Positions 19,117 to 29,655 of a stretch of DNA of 64,000 bases are shown one piece after another (positions within the stretch are counted from its first letter, which is position 1; the number at the start of each line of letters is the position of its first letter). The position numbers and the translations under genes were made by a program. The notes beneath the pieces are model-generated. The model made no database searches. It was not told the origin of the DNA and worked only from the letters and a program-made list of their open reading frames with translations. The stretch is from the NCBI RefSeq assembly GCF_027595985.1, contig NC_073305.1, forward strand, positions 115,578,259-115,642,258. Reading direction: 5' to 3'. The DNA is from Sorex araneus (Eukaryota; Chordata; Mammalia; Eulipotyphla; Soricidae).

Positions 19117-19985
19117 TTACCTTAAAGCAATATCCTTTCTGTATGGACACAGGAAGACAGTTAATGATATGCTTTGTAACTTGGGAGCTGATTGACTCCA
19201 ATAATATCTACTCCCGGGCGTCTGCTTTCTCAACTCAGTTACCCTTAGTTCCTAGTACCCCAAAAGCAGGGTCCCAACGAGGGATGAAATGAACCCAGGG
19301 CAAGCTGGGAGCTACCCTGACATTGAAATGGGCCATCCAAAGTGCCACAATACTCAACTATAAGTTGAGAACATGGTCATAGACAAATGCTATCATGATC
19401 CAAAAGTAATGACGGGGCTAGGACTCTGCTGGGGTTAAGAAGGACCTGACCTAAGGACTGTGGTCTAGAAAATATAGTGAGATGTCCTCAGAAAGAACCA
19501 AACTTTAAGTTTGATACATCTCTTACTGTGCTCATACAGAATGACATTGCTAGAAATATTAGAAGTAAATTTACTGTAACTAAGTGGATTACTAGCTGTA
19601 GAAGGAAGGGACACACCCTGACACACCCTTGTTTGAACCCCACCTTGAGCGGATCTCCTAGTAATCTCCTTAGATGAGATTTTTGTTAATCTCCTCAAGA
19701 AATGGTTTTACCCTTCTTTGTTGATTTGTTTATGCTCAACCCACCTTTGTGTTACCGCCCTATGTGATTGCTATATAAACTAAGACTGTAACAGACATGG
19801 GGGGAGACAGAAGAACGCCGAACAAGAGCAGTGCGAGAGAGAACTGCCCCGAGTGCTTGAGTGCTCACGGACAACAGAACAACAACACATATTGTCTCCC
19901 CCTCCCTCGAGAACCACCTTTGTGATTTTTTACACTTCTTTGACATTCGTTTCTCCCATCAGAATCTAAGCACCGGGAGCGGACA
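19117..19985 (+). mobile_element. Family-A LTR, copy 3, 5' truncated, divergent 3' part
   Basis: Matches copy 1 from GCAATATCCTTTCTG to the CACCTTTGTGTTACC region. Beyond TATATAAACTAAGACTG (about 19772) the sequence (GACAGAAGAACGCCG, then CGAGTGCTTGAG) differs from copies 1 and 2. This suggests another subfamily or a recombinant. The 3' limit is uncertain. Confidence 0.55.
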
Positions 19986-20061
19986 GTTACATCCTATTCC
20001 CTGTGACATCTCCAGCAGGAGTGTAGAGAGAGGCACCAGAAAATCATAGCTGTTGAAAAAG

Positions 20062-20135
20062 GAATTGACTGTGAGCTGAACATGCTGAGTATGCGGGAGT
20101 CCAGGTTTCATCCCCAGCACCACATGGGAGGCAAT
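20062..20135 (+). mobile_element. Short tRNA-like SINE fragment
   Basis: ACATGCTGAGTATGCGGGAG and CCAGGTTTCATCCCCAGCAC resemble the ID-like family. Confidence 0.35.
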
Positions 20136-20221
20136 AAGGGTGATGTACATGCTAATACTGCCAGCACAGAAAAATGCAAAGTAAATGGCCACAAGGGGAT
20201 TAGAAAGGTATTAGAAAGATC

Positions 20222-20395
20222 GGCCAGGGTGATGGCTGAAAGAATTGAGCGTATCCTTTGCATGCAGAGAGTCAGGTTTCAATCCCCATGATGGCATGGT
20301 CCCCAGAGCACCACCAGAAGTGACCCTGAGCACTGGGCTGGAAGCAGCTCCTCAAGCACTACCACGTATGGCCCCCAAAGACCAAAAACATTAAT
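20222..20395 (+). mobile_element. Type-1 SINE, old copy
   Basis: CAGGTTTCAATCCCCATGAT, AGAGCACCACCAGAAGTGAC and an A-rich TTAATTAAT tail. Confidence 0.6.
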
Positions 20396-20745
20396 TAATT
20401 AAAAATAACTAAATAAAATGATTTTGAAAATGGTGTCAGGAATTTGGATATATATACTTGGATATATACTGTTTTTACAGAACTCACAATTGTCTGCAAT
20501 GCGTATACTTACTATTATAGTGAAAAGATGTTTGGAAATATCATGGAAACATAGAAAGATGAGTGGTTAACTCTTCTAAGAGAAGCTGGAGTTAGCTTTA
20601 GGAAAACGTGGTATGAGCAGTTTGGTTCACCACAGGGAAAAGAGATATTTTTCTAGGTCACCTTATTACAGTGGAGGGAGAAGGAGGGTATCTGGTAATA
20701 TAGTTGAAGATAATCAGCCTTCTTAAATTCATTTATTTGTTGTTT
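20396..20745. other. No gene recognised
   Basis: AT-rich, apparently single-copy. Confidence 0.45.
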
Positions 20746-20747
20746 TG

Positions 20748-21000
20748 CGGGGCTGGAGCCATAGCACAGCAGGTAGGGCATTTGCCTTGCTCATGGCTGA
20801 CCAGGTTCAATTCCACCATCCCTCTCGGAGAGCCCAGCAAGCTACTGAGACTATCCCGCCTGCAAGGCAGAGCCTGCCAAGCTCCCCGTGGCATATTCGA
20901 TATGCCAAAAACAGTAACAACAAGTCTCACAATGGAGATGTTACTGGTGCCCACTCAAGCAAATCGATGAACAACGGGATGACAGTGCTGTAGTGCTACA
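20748..21000 (+). mobile_element. Type-2 SINE, full length
   Basis: tRNA-like head GGGGCTGGAGCCATAGCACA, B box AGGTTCAATTCC, then the type-2 body (CTCTCGGAGAGCCCAGCAAG, GATATGCCAAAAACAGTAAC) and the RTE-like tail TGGTGCCCACTCAAGCAAAT. It ends GACAGTGCTGTAGTGCTACA, a short-unit tail instead of poly-A. This is one of the best copies for defining the family, about 250 bp. Confidence 0.88.
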
Positions 21001-21064
21001 GTTGTTTGGGGGCCACACACAGCTGCCCTGTGATCTATGTTCCAAACACAAGAAAATGTTTCTT

Positions 21065-21212
21065 TGCTTTGGTTTTGGATCACACCAGTGGTGCTCAGGG
21101 CTTATTCAAGGCTTACTTACTTTCTTACCTGAGTAAGAAAAAACCCCTCCCCCAACCAGCCAGCTTGCATGCAAGCACCCTACCCACTGTCCTAGCTCTC
21201 TGAATCTCCCTC
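21065..21212 (-). mobile_element. Type-1 SINE, degenerate
   Basis: GGATCACACCAGTGGTGCTC to GCAAGCACCCTACCCACTG, with the middle rearranged. Confidence 0.5.
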
Positions 21213-21277
21213 AGTCAGTCATGCACTTTCATAACTCTTTCATTTAGCAATAATATCAATAATAATAGCGAATGTTT

Positions 21278-21452
21278 TGGGGGCTGGAGCAATAGCACAG
21301 CGGGTAGGGCGTTTGCCTTGCACGCGGCCGACCCGGGTTCGATTCCCAGCATCCCATATGGTCCCCTGAGCACTGCCAGGTGGTAATTCCTGAGTGCAGA
21401 GCCAGGAGTAACCCCTGTGCATCGCTGGGTGTGACCCAAAAAAAAAAAAAGC
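21278..21452 (+). mobile_element. Type-1 SINE, young, with target duplication
   Basis: AATAATAGCGAATGTTT at 21261-21277 and again at 21453-21469. The head, with A-box region TAGCACAGCGGGTAGGGCG, and B box GGGTTCGATTCCC are intact, so a pol III promoter could still be functional. Confidence 0.95.
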
Positions 21453-21534
21453 AAAAAAAAAAAATAATAGCGAATGTTTCATTCCAATCTGAACTGTGAA
21501 GTAGGAAGTACTCTCTCCAGTTTCCACAACGAAG

Positions 21535-21536
<2 letters not shown>

Positions 21537-21593
<57 letters not shown>
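21537..21593. repeat. (GA)n microsatellite
   Basis: A nearly pure GA run of about 55 bp. Confidence 0.95.
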
Positions 21594-21595
<2 letters not shown>

Positions 21596-21599
21596 GGAC

Positions 21600-22257
21600 A
21601 TGTAAGTGGGTCCCAATTCCATTCCCCGGGAGTGTAAGGGAGTTAGAGGGGGGTCCAGCGGAGGACCTGACAGGGCGTGTGAAGCAGTGCCTTCTTCCTG
21701 AAGACAGTCTGCCTGGGTTCCCACTGGGTGCACTGTAATTGATCAGACTCTTGCTGGGGCGGCCTCAGCAGTGGACAGTGATGAGCCGAGAAGGGTGAGA
21801 AAGTCAGCATCTCAGAGTGCTCTTAGGACTAAGAGGAAGGCCGAGGCAGACCAGTCAGGAGACACGAGTCCAGTCACCAGGTCCTGAAAGTAAGCGGAGC
21901 AGCGAGACATCCCAGACGGGATTCCTGTGCAACACTATGGACCACAGCAGTGGGGAACCTTTTGCCTGTGGCACCCCAGCACTTCCTCCCCACCTACCTC
22001 TCTCCTTTGACAGTCTTGTGACAGGTCAAGGAATTGTCCTTCTCCTGGAGGCCAGAGGTTCTTCCTTCTTTGATGCCCCAGGCCTTCCTGAGGACATGAT
22101 GGAAGTGTCGAGACTCTCAGTGGATTCTGCACCAGGAGTGTCGACCCCTGAGCCATGGGCCTTCTGGACCAGGAGTGGGGCAAACGGCAGGAGTGGAGGG
22201 AAGCTGAGAATCATGAGAACTACTTCTGAGACCCAAACAAAAGCAGTGAACTTGGAA
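21600..22257. other. GC-rich single-copy stretch with an unassigned open frame
   Basis: A plus frame is open over 21817-22311 (164 codons), but its end lies in a SINE and I recognise no domain. The composition is richer in GC than the surroundings. It could be an old exon relic or chance. Confidence 0.35.
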
Positions 22258-22274
22258 CCAAGGAAAGTGACTCT

Positions 22275-22451
22275 CTTTTTTTTCTCTCTCTTTTTGGGTC
22301 ATAACCAGTGATGCTCAGGGGTTACTCCTGGCTCTGCACTCAGGAATCATTCCTGTCGGTGCTCAGGAGACCATATGGGATGCCAGGGAATTGAACCCAA
22401 GTTGGCCGCATGCGAGGCAAGCGCCCTACCCTCGGTGCTACCGCTCCAGCC
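22275..22451 (-). mobile_element. Type-1 SINE, young, with target duplication
   Basis: CCAAGGAAAGTGACTCT at 22258-22274 and CCAAGGAAAGCGACTCT at 22452-22468. Confidence 0.92.
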
Positions 22452-22469
22452 CCAAGGAAAGCGACTCTT

Positions 22470-23220
22470 GCAGAGGAAGAGTCTTTGTTCCATAAGACTT
22501 GTGCAGGGCAATGAGCACACCTGAGCAAGAAGACAGCGGTTGGCAAAGCCTCTCTACCTCAATGGGTGAAGCCTCCCGGCCCCAGGAGAGGAAGTTCTGT
22601 GCTGTATCACACCTCCCCATAAGCGCAATAAGCAAAACATTCCAGTCTGAAAATTTATAATATTAAGCCACGAGAATAAAACAGAAAAAGTTTATTTTAA
22701 AGTTCTGGTCTTCTGGAAGTACTCTCCATAATAAATATCCTGGCAACATTTCAGAATTCCCCCCCCCCTTCTTTTTTTTAACAAGGCTAGGAACAATTTC
22801 TCAGAAAGCATCATTTTAAATTACCACAGAAAGCTATTCTTTTGATTATGCTAGTTGGACTAGCCACCTAGAAGCAATCAATTTTAAAAGGAACATAGAG
22901 TTCTTCTGCAAAGATTTATTACCAATACTGCTTTCCTTTTTTAACTTAATGACTCACTGTCAAAATCCTTTAGATTTGGAATGCTCTGTGCTTTGCAGGT
23001 TGCCCAAGTTAGTCACTAATTTATTCCCCGACATGCAATTTGATAGAAACACTTGGTGGATCTGGCTACCATAAACCTGTAAATTGTGAATCGTTTTGAA
23101 TCTAATTTTCTGATTCATAGTGCCGGGTGCTCCAAATTTGGGGAGAAGATTTGGAACCTTTAATGTGCTAAACTTTTACGTGAAAAAAAATTAAATGGTA
23201 CCAATTTCACATTTGAAGGA
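22470..23220. other. No gene recognised
   Basis: About 750 bp, AT-rich in its second half, with a C9 run at about 22760. No known repeat or frame. Confidence 0.5.
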
Positions 23221-23224
23221 CCAG

Positions 23225-23410
23225 CAGCTGGGGCCAGAGAGATAGTACAGTGGGTAAGGAACTTACCTTGCATAAACTGAGTTCGAGTCCCAGCATCCTT
23301 TAGGGTTCCCTGAGCTGTGTCAAGAGTAATTCCTGAGTGCAGAATCAAAAGTAACACCTGAGCATCACCGGATGTAGTCCAAAAACCAAAATAAGTAAAT
23401 AAATAATTAG
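23225..23410 (+). mobile_element. Type-1 SINE
   Basis: Head GGGGCCAGAGAGATAGTACA, B box GAGTTCGAGTCCC, tail AAATAAGTAAATAAATAA. Confidence 0.8.
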
Positions 23411-24215
23411 AAATAAATAAAGGACAAGCAGTTATTTCAACAGGAGTAGGAGAGGCAGAACTCACTTTTCAATCATCAGTACAAAAGGGAGATGACCTTA
23501 GGTTAAAATAACAATTCGGAATATTTTATCAGAGAAAGTCACTCTGAGAAAAACAGCCACTTTCAAATTTCCATCTTCTTCCTTTTGTTTTTTGTTAATG
23601 TTGCTGTTCATGCTGTTGTGATGGGGGGGGGGCGGTCATCACCGTCACTAAAGGCTGCGTTGCTCTTAAAAGGGGTTGTGTGCCAGGTCATGATGAAGTC
23701 GGTGGGTCCCCATGGAGATTCCCCGAATCTCCATGCTTTCCTAGCTGGAAACTCCCATGGCTAGAAATTCAGGGAACCAATCCTGTTCTTCCTCTCTTGT
23801 AAAAACATCTGCGGAGGGGTGTGTGGGGGGAGGGGGGCGCCAGGGGAGAGCCCTGGTGGCTCTCCCCATAAGCTGGGTTTGGGGGAGGTCGGTCCCGGGC
23901 CGCTCACCCAGATGGGGTGGCCCAGGCCATGGGGCAGAGGAAACGAGGGCCAAGCCGGTTGATTGATCAGTTGTCGTCTATTCCATTCTCTCCACGCGCC
24001 TGTTTCAGTCTCCTTGAGCTCCCCATTCTAGTCTCACACTGCCCCTCATTCCTCGATCCCAGCTTTCTGGATTCTGCCTTCTCTTCACTGTCTCTCCACC
24101 CCTCTCTCCGTCCTCTGGGCCTATGCTGCACCCAGTCTGGTAGCAAAATCAACATAAGGAAGCCCTTCCTGAGGGCCCACCAGGTTCAAAGGAAGCACCT
24201 CTCCTCCTAGTATCT
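23411..24215. other. No gene recognised; G-rich stretch inside
   Basis: About 800 bp of apparently single-copy sequence with G-runs at 23623-23634 and 23817-23846. No exon that I can support. Confidence 0.5.
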
Positions 24216-24221
24216 TAATTC

Positions 24222-24404
24222 ACTGTCACTGTCATCACTGTCAAGTAACGTCTCCATCATGAGACTTGTTACTATGTTGGCATATTGAATACACCATGGG
24301 TAGCTTGCCAGGCTCTCCAAGAGGGGTGGAGGAATCAAACCCTCAAACCCGGATCGCCCGCGTGCAAGGCAAACGCCCTACTCACTGTGCTATTGCTCCA
24401 GTCC
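24222..24404 (-). mobile_element. Type-2 SINE, internally deleted, with target duplication
   Basis: The tail CACTGTCACTGTCATCACTG is followed by a shortened RTE-like segment and body. GTATCTTAATTC on the left and GCATCTTAATTC on the right flank the copy. Confidence 0.8.
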
Positions 24405-24960
24405 AGCATCTTAATTCCAATCAATCACTGTCATCTTAATATTAGTTATTTTTGTATAAACATAATAAGAGATACATTGAAGCTTATAAGGCAGCTCTCC
24501 TGGGAACATTTTGCCACAAGCTCAGACTACAGCACTCAGGCCAGATTAATCATTCCTAACCCTAGCAGGGTCCAAATCTAGTTATTACTTTTTGGATCAT
24601 GACAGCATTTGTCCACAACCAAGCTCTTAACTTAGAGGTAAGCATTAGGTCCTTTGGCAGGCCCATCTTGATGCCAGGTTAGCACATAACTCACCACTTG
24701 CCCTGGGTCCATCCCTTCCCTCATTGAGACCCTGCCTGTGGGGGTGCTAGGAAGTAAGGGCAGTTGAGGCTTAGTTTGAGAGAACAAATGCCCAGGAGGA
24801 AAATATCATGTAGAGTCAAATGACTCCCAGATTACAAAAGCATCTACTACTATCTTCCTGTGCCCATACAAAAGGACTTGGCTCTGAATAAACTATGCAA
24901 AGGACTTACAGAGAAGAGAAAACAGTATTTGCAAGTCAAGAGAATACAAAGAAAGAAGTT
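24405..24960 (-). mobile_element. Family-A LTR, copy 4, partial
   Basis: Reverse match to copy 1: GTATAAACATAATAAGAGAT, GGATCATGACAGCATTTG, CTTGCCCTGGGTCCATCCC, AATGACTCCCAGATTACAAA. Both ends are missing. Confidence 0.6.
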
Positions 24961-25074
24961 ACAAATAAACACAAAGGAAAGGGAGCACTGTGATGGGAAC
25001 AACCCAACAAACCTAAACTACCTGAGCCTATGTTATCCTACACTCTCTCTCTCTTTTTGTTTTATCTCTTCATT

Positions 25075-25225
25075 TTGTTTTGTTTTGTACAGTCACATTC
25101 AACAGTGCTGGCTACCCCTGGCTTGTGCATCATGTGGTGGGGGCAGGGGGGATGGAAACTGGGTATTCTCTGTGCAAAGATTGTGCTCAGCCCTTTTGGT
25201 CTCTCTCACCTCCCAAATCCTGTTC
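25075..25225 (-). mobile_element. Type-1 SINE, degenerate
   Basis: CAGTCACATTCAACAGTGCT, CCTGGCTTGTGCATCATG and AGATTGTGCTCAGCCC. Confidence 0.45.
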
Positions 25226-25268
25226 TCTTGTAGGGAATTTCCATCTTCTACTGGTTTCAGATATACTT

Positions 25269-25450
25269 TTTTTGGACAGGGGTGGAGTGGGGTGGATCAC
25301 AGCTAGTGATGGTCAGGGAATATTCCTGGCTCTGCACTGAGGAATCACTTCTGGTGGTGCTCAGAGGGCCATATGGGATGACAGGGATTGAATCCAGGTT
25401 GACCACCTGCAAGGCAAACACCCAACCTGATGCACTATCACTCCAGCCCC
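25269..25450 (-). mobile_element. Type-1 SINE with target duplication
   Basis: TCAGATATACTT at 25257-25268 and again at 25451-25462. Confidence 0.88.
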
Positions 25451-25544
25451 TCAGATATACTTCTAAATAGAATCTTCAGAACTTTTAACCAACCCTCATC
25501 AGGGGCAGAGCAGTTAGTGGTTATTGTTGATAGTATTATACTAA

Positions 25545-25975
25545 TTTTTTTATTTGTGAATCACCGTGAGGTACAGTAACAGACTTACAACCTTTCGTCC
25601 TCGTGTTTCAGTCATACAATGATCAAGTGCTCATCCCTCCAACAGTGCCCATTCTCCACCACCAACGGTCCCAGTATCCCTCCCTCTACCTCCACCCCAA
25701 CCCCCCCCCCACCCCACTCCACCTCTGTGGCAGGGCATTCCCTTATGTTCTCTCTCTCCTTTGGGGTGTTGTGGTTTGCAATAGAGGTATTGAGTGGCCA
25801 TTGTGTTCGGTCTATAGTCTACTTTCGGCACGCGTCTTCCAATCTGACCAGGTCCTCCCAACACCCTTTACTTGGTGTTCCCTTCTGTCTGAGCTGCCTT
25901 TTCCCCCAGCATGTGAGGCTGGCTTCCAAGCCATGGGGCAAACCTCCTGGTCCTTATCTCTGATAGTATTATAAT
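25545..25975 (-). mobile_element. LINE 3' region (probably L1 3' UTR)
   Basis: Reverse copy: GTGAATCACCGTGAGGTACA, AGTCATACAATGATCAAGTG and CATTCTCCACCACCAACGG align with 57880-58040. It is C-rich on the plus strand, as 3' UTRs of this kind are G-rich in sense. Confidence 0.5.
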
Positions 25976-25980
25976 ATTCA

Positions 25981-26221
25981 TTATATCACTATCATCCCGT
26001 TGCTCATCGATTTGCTCGAGCAGGCACCAGTAATGTCTCCATTGTGAGACTTGTTACTGTTTTTGGCATATCGAATACACCACGGGTAGCTTGCCAGGCT
26101 CTGCCGTGCAGGGGAGATACTCTCGATAGCTTGCCGGGCTCCCCGATAGGGACGGAGGAATTGAATCCCGGTCGGTCACATGCAAGGCAAATGCCCTACT
26201 CGCTGTGCTATTGCTCCAGCC
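25981..26221 (-). mobile_element. Type-2 SINE, full length
   Basis: Tail ATCACTATCATCCCG, RTE-like segment GTTGCTCATCGATTTGCTCG, body and head TGTGCTATTGCTCCAGCC. It directly abuts the LINE 3' region. Confidence 0.85.
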
Positions 26222-26377
26222 TAGCTAAATATGTAATTATTATCCAATTAATATATGCAATTTTATTAGCTGTTATAGAAAAGAGACTCCTCTTCCCATT
26301 ACTTTGCTTAACAAAATGTAAATATGTGTTGTATTATATACACATGCATCCATGTCTGTCATTAAGAGAATTCTAAC

Positions 26378-26545
26378 TAGGGGGAGAGGTAGTACAGGGG
26401 TTGAGTGTTTACCTTGCATGCAGCTGATGAAAGTTTGATTCCAAGCACCACATGTGGTCTCTGAACCTAGCCAGAAGTAATCCTTGAGCACAGAGTTTGA
26501 AGTAAGCCCTGAGCATTACTGGGCGTGACCCCAGAACAACAAAAG
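26378..26545 (+). mobile_element. Type-1 SINE, old copy
   Basis: GGGGGAGAGGTAGTACAGGG, AAGTTTGATTCCAAGCACCA, end GGGCGTGACCCCAGAAC. Confidence 0.65.
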
Positions 26546-26829
26546 ACATGTGAGTTCTATAACTAGGAGTTCCACCCCCCGCTGAGCTCCACAGCTTAAC
26601 TGTACAATCATCACCAGACATGTGTGTGACCCACCGTATTTGTGGCAATGAAGAAGGGTTGGTTAAAAAAAAAAAAAATTGAACTAGTCTTTAGTTGTTT
26701 GAACTCTCTAAATGTATAATTTATCAAATAACATTTATCAGTTAAAATTAGTTACTAACCACTTTCATTCATCCATGTAAAGATAAATGCCCAAAAGTTT
26801 TCTTTCAAAACAGTTACCACTTTTCTATG

Positions 26830-27014
26830 AATCCTTTTTTGGTTTGGGGGCAACACCTGGCAGTTGAATTCAGGACTTGCTCCTGGCTCTGTGTTTAGGA
26901 TCACTTCTGGTGGTGCTAGGTGTGAGGGAGGGGTGTGGGGATTAAATGTTGTGAGTGTCAGATAAACTCTGGCATCAGCTGTGTGCAAGACAAGAGTCTG
27001 TCCTCCAGCCCCTC
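26830..27014 (-). mobile_element. Type-1 SINE, old copy
   Basis: GGGGGCAACACCTGGCAGTT to GTCTGTCCTCCAGCCCC, with an extra TGAGGGAGGGGTGTGGGG segment. Confidence 0.6.
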
Positions 27015-27074
27015 TTGTGGTTGTTCTCTCTATAGCTTCCTTTGATGATTTTTCTTTTTCTTTCCCCCCCTTTT

Positions 27075-27236
27075 TTTTTTTGAGTCACACCCAGTGGTGC
27101 CCAGGGCTTACTCCTGGCTATGCACTCAGGATTCACTCTGGGTGGGTCCAGGATACTATATGGGATGCCAGGCATGGAACCAGGGTCAGCTCTGCGCAAA
27201 TTAAACACCCTACCCACTGTACTATCACTCCACCCC
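27075..27236 (-). mobile_element. Type-1 SINE
   Basis: TGAGTCACACCCAGTGGTGC to CCACTGTACTATCACTCCA. TTTGATGATTTTC before and TTTGATGATCTTC after suggest a target duplication. Confidence 0.75.
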
Positions 27237-27239
27237 GCT

Positions 27240-28365
27240 TTGATGATCTTCTAAGTTAATAGCTTTGTGCTACAAAGCAAATATAAAGAGATTACAATGT
27301 AGGTAAGAACGCAAATCACAGGCTTCTAGTAAACAGTACTCAAGAGAATATTATATTCAACTAAGAAGTTCAGTCTGAGGTCTTAGAGGTGCATTTCAAA
27401 GAGTTCCAAGGTAGATGAATTAGAATAGGGAGGGTTTTTTTTTTTTTTTTGCTTTCCTTCTTTTTAAATCCCATTTAAAGACACTATTTATGTATATGAG
27501 AAGAGGCAAATTTTCAGAATGCAAACTGGAAAGAAGCTGTGTCTGTGAAACCTGAGATGGACTGACACCACATTCAAATGTTTTCAGCAAAGATATGTGT
27601 CTCCTGGAAGCATTCGGGGGCAGCTGCCCTGCTGGCTTGGTACTAAATTCAGCCCTGCCTGCAGTATTTGCATTTTTTGGAAGGCTGCCTCTTGCAAGGT
27701 AATGGTTTCTACATTTCAGTAGATGCTTTATAAAAGGGCATGTTGTTAGGGCTGTCAGGCTTCAAAGAATATTGCCTCTTTCTAATTTCTTTCAGGACTT
27801 GAGAAAATATTCCCTGATTTTCCTCTGTGAGTGAAGGACTGACATTTTTGGCAAATGGAATCTTTTTTATTTTTGCCACTTTGTGTAGCTCTTTCTGACC
27901 TGGATCACTTTTAATGTTTTTTTTTTCTGGATCTTTCCAGGCTCTGGTATATCTTTGAGAAGTGAGCCAGGCCTCATGAAATATTAATCAGCTAAAATAT
28001 TCCAGGACTGGCCACTCCTTTTATTGCAGTCATCTCTCTTTTTCAACAACTGTCCCCGGACCTCTTGTCAATCTTTTCTCCTGACATTCTTCCCAGACAA
28101 ACCTAAGCATTCCAGAGGATGAACCTTACTTGAAAATCCATGCCTGGTCCCTCTATTTTGACATGAACCAAAACTAACAGAAGAAAAATCATGCTTGAGA
28201 CCACCATCTTGTTTTCATCAAATATCTACTGGTGTTTAAGCTCTGCTGGCATGGTGCTAGGTATATAAAAGTAGGGAAGAGATTGTTTTAAATACTAGTA
28301 AGAAGTAGTAGACCTTAAGAAACACAATCAGGGAAGAAAGACAAAGACAGGACAGAAAGATTGAA
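27240..28365. other. Longest repeat-poor stretch
   Basis: About 1.1 kb without a SINE, LTR or microsatellite other than a T16 run at about 27437. No frame of note. Pyrimidine tracts and GTGAGT occur, but I cannot build an exon. It is a candidate for conserved non-coding sequence. Confidence 0.4.
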
Positions 28366-28374
28366 AGCTAGAAA

Positions 28375-28628
28375 GGAAAGAAAAAAAAAGAAAGGAAGGG
28401 AAGGGAGGGGAGGGGAGAGGAGGGGAGGGGAGGGAAGGGGAGGGGAAGGGAGGGGAGGGGAGGGAAGGGAAGGGAAGGGGAGGGGAGGGGAGGGAAGGGA
28501 AGGAAGAGAGAGAGAGAGGAAGGAAGGAAGGAAGGAAGGAAGGAAGGAAGGAAGGAAGGAAGGAAGGAAGGAAGGAAGGAAGGAAGGAAGGAAGGAAGGA
28601 AGGAAGGAAGGAAGGAAGGAAGGAAGGA
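28375..28628. repeat. Homopurine array: (GGGGA)n, then (GGAA)n
   Basis: About 120 bp of GGGGA and GGGA variants, a short AGAGAG bridge, then about 110 bp of GGAA. Frames through it are artefacts. Confidence 0.95.
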
Positions 28629-28689
28629 GAGAGAAAAAGAAAAACAGTCTAAGATCTAGAGAAAAGACATAGTTCTGCTTAACCCCTTC

Positions 28690-28815
28690 TGCTCACGGGT
28701 TAAGGCTTTTGTCTTGCACATGGTCAATCCCAGGTCCAATCCCTAGCACTACTACATATGGTCCCTGAGCACTGCCTGGAGTGATGCCTGAACACAGAAC
28801 CAGAATTAATCCCTG
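28690..28815 (+). mobile_element. Type-1 SINE, old copy
   Basis: CCAGGTCCAATCCCTAGCAC, CATATGGTCCCTGAGCACTG and CAGAACCAGAATTAATCCC. Confidence 0.6.
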
Positions 28816-29079
28816 AATGAAAAAAGAAAGAAAAAGAAGCAGAGACTAATGGGGAAGACATATGAGTTGAAACTATGCATCTAGATGCAGATGCTAGGGA
28901 GTTCAACCCATCTCTAGGTGTTTGCTTTCAATCACTGTTGTAACAGAAGACTTACACTTGGCTGTTTAATCCAATAGGAGTGGATTCTTTCAATTTTGGT
29001 TGTCAGAAGTCAGAAATGAGTCTTCAAAGCTAACATTCTAGGTGCTGACAGGACACCCAGAATGTCCTAGGATTCTCTA

Positions 29080-29190
29080 GTGCTTCCCTGGCAGTGCTCA
29101 GGGTACCATATGGGATGCCAAGGATTGAACCTGGGTTGGCAGCATGTAAGGCTGATGCCCTATCTGCTATAATATCACTCTGACTCCCTG
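29080..29190 (-). mobile_element. Type-1 SINE, 5' part
   Basis: GGTACCATATGGGATGCC to ATAATATCACTCTGACTCCC. The tail half is missing. Confidence 0.65.
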
Positions 29191-29475
29191 ATCCCTATCT
29201 TAGTACTTAGAGTGAGGTTATTAGAGTAGTCCCTCCCTATTTTTGCTTTTCACTGCTTAAGTTATCCAGGGTTAACCATGGTCTAAAGATCATAATATAT
29301 TTTGAGAAAACAGGCAACATTTTCATAAACTTCATGATGTTATATTATGACAATTATTTTTTTCATCGCTTTCTGTGACTAATTTATAAGTTAAACTTTG
29401 TAATGGGAAGGTATCTATGGGATTGGTGGACAGTATAGCGGCTGGGGAGAAAGCTCAGAGAACTTGAGGGGCAAG

Positions 29476-29655
29476 AGCTGGGGAGATAGCTCAGCGGAGA
29501 AGGCACTTGTCTTTCATGCCTCTGACCGAGCTTCAACCCCTAGCACTTTATATGGTTCCCTGAGCCCCTCCTGGAGTGATCCCTGAGCACAGAGCCAGGA
29601 GTATGTCCTGAGCACAGTTAGGTGTGGCACCAAACAAAACAAACAACAAATTCTA
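29476..29655 (+). mobile_element. Type-1 SINE, old copy
   Basis: Head AGCTGGGGAGATAGCTCAGC, body and end TTAGGTGTGGCACCAAAC. A duplicated head relic (GGCTGGGGAGAAAGCTCAG) lies just upstream, near 29441. Confidence 0.7.

Noticed and set aside
21278-21350. tRNA-like sequence with A and B boxes
   Set aside because: It is the head of a SINE and not a tRNA gene; no acceptor stem or anticodon arm can be closed, and a SINE body follows.
28935-29070. Similarity to an old mammalian repeat (TTGGTTGTCAGAAGTCAGAA, GGTGCTGACAGG)
   Set aside because: It recalls a common eutherian repeat with GTTCTGGAGGTCAGAAGTC, but I could not name the family with enough confidence to list it as a feature.
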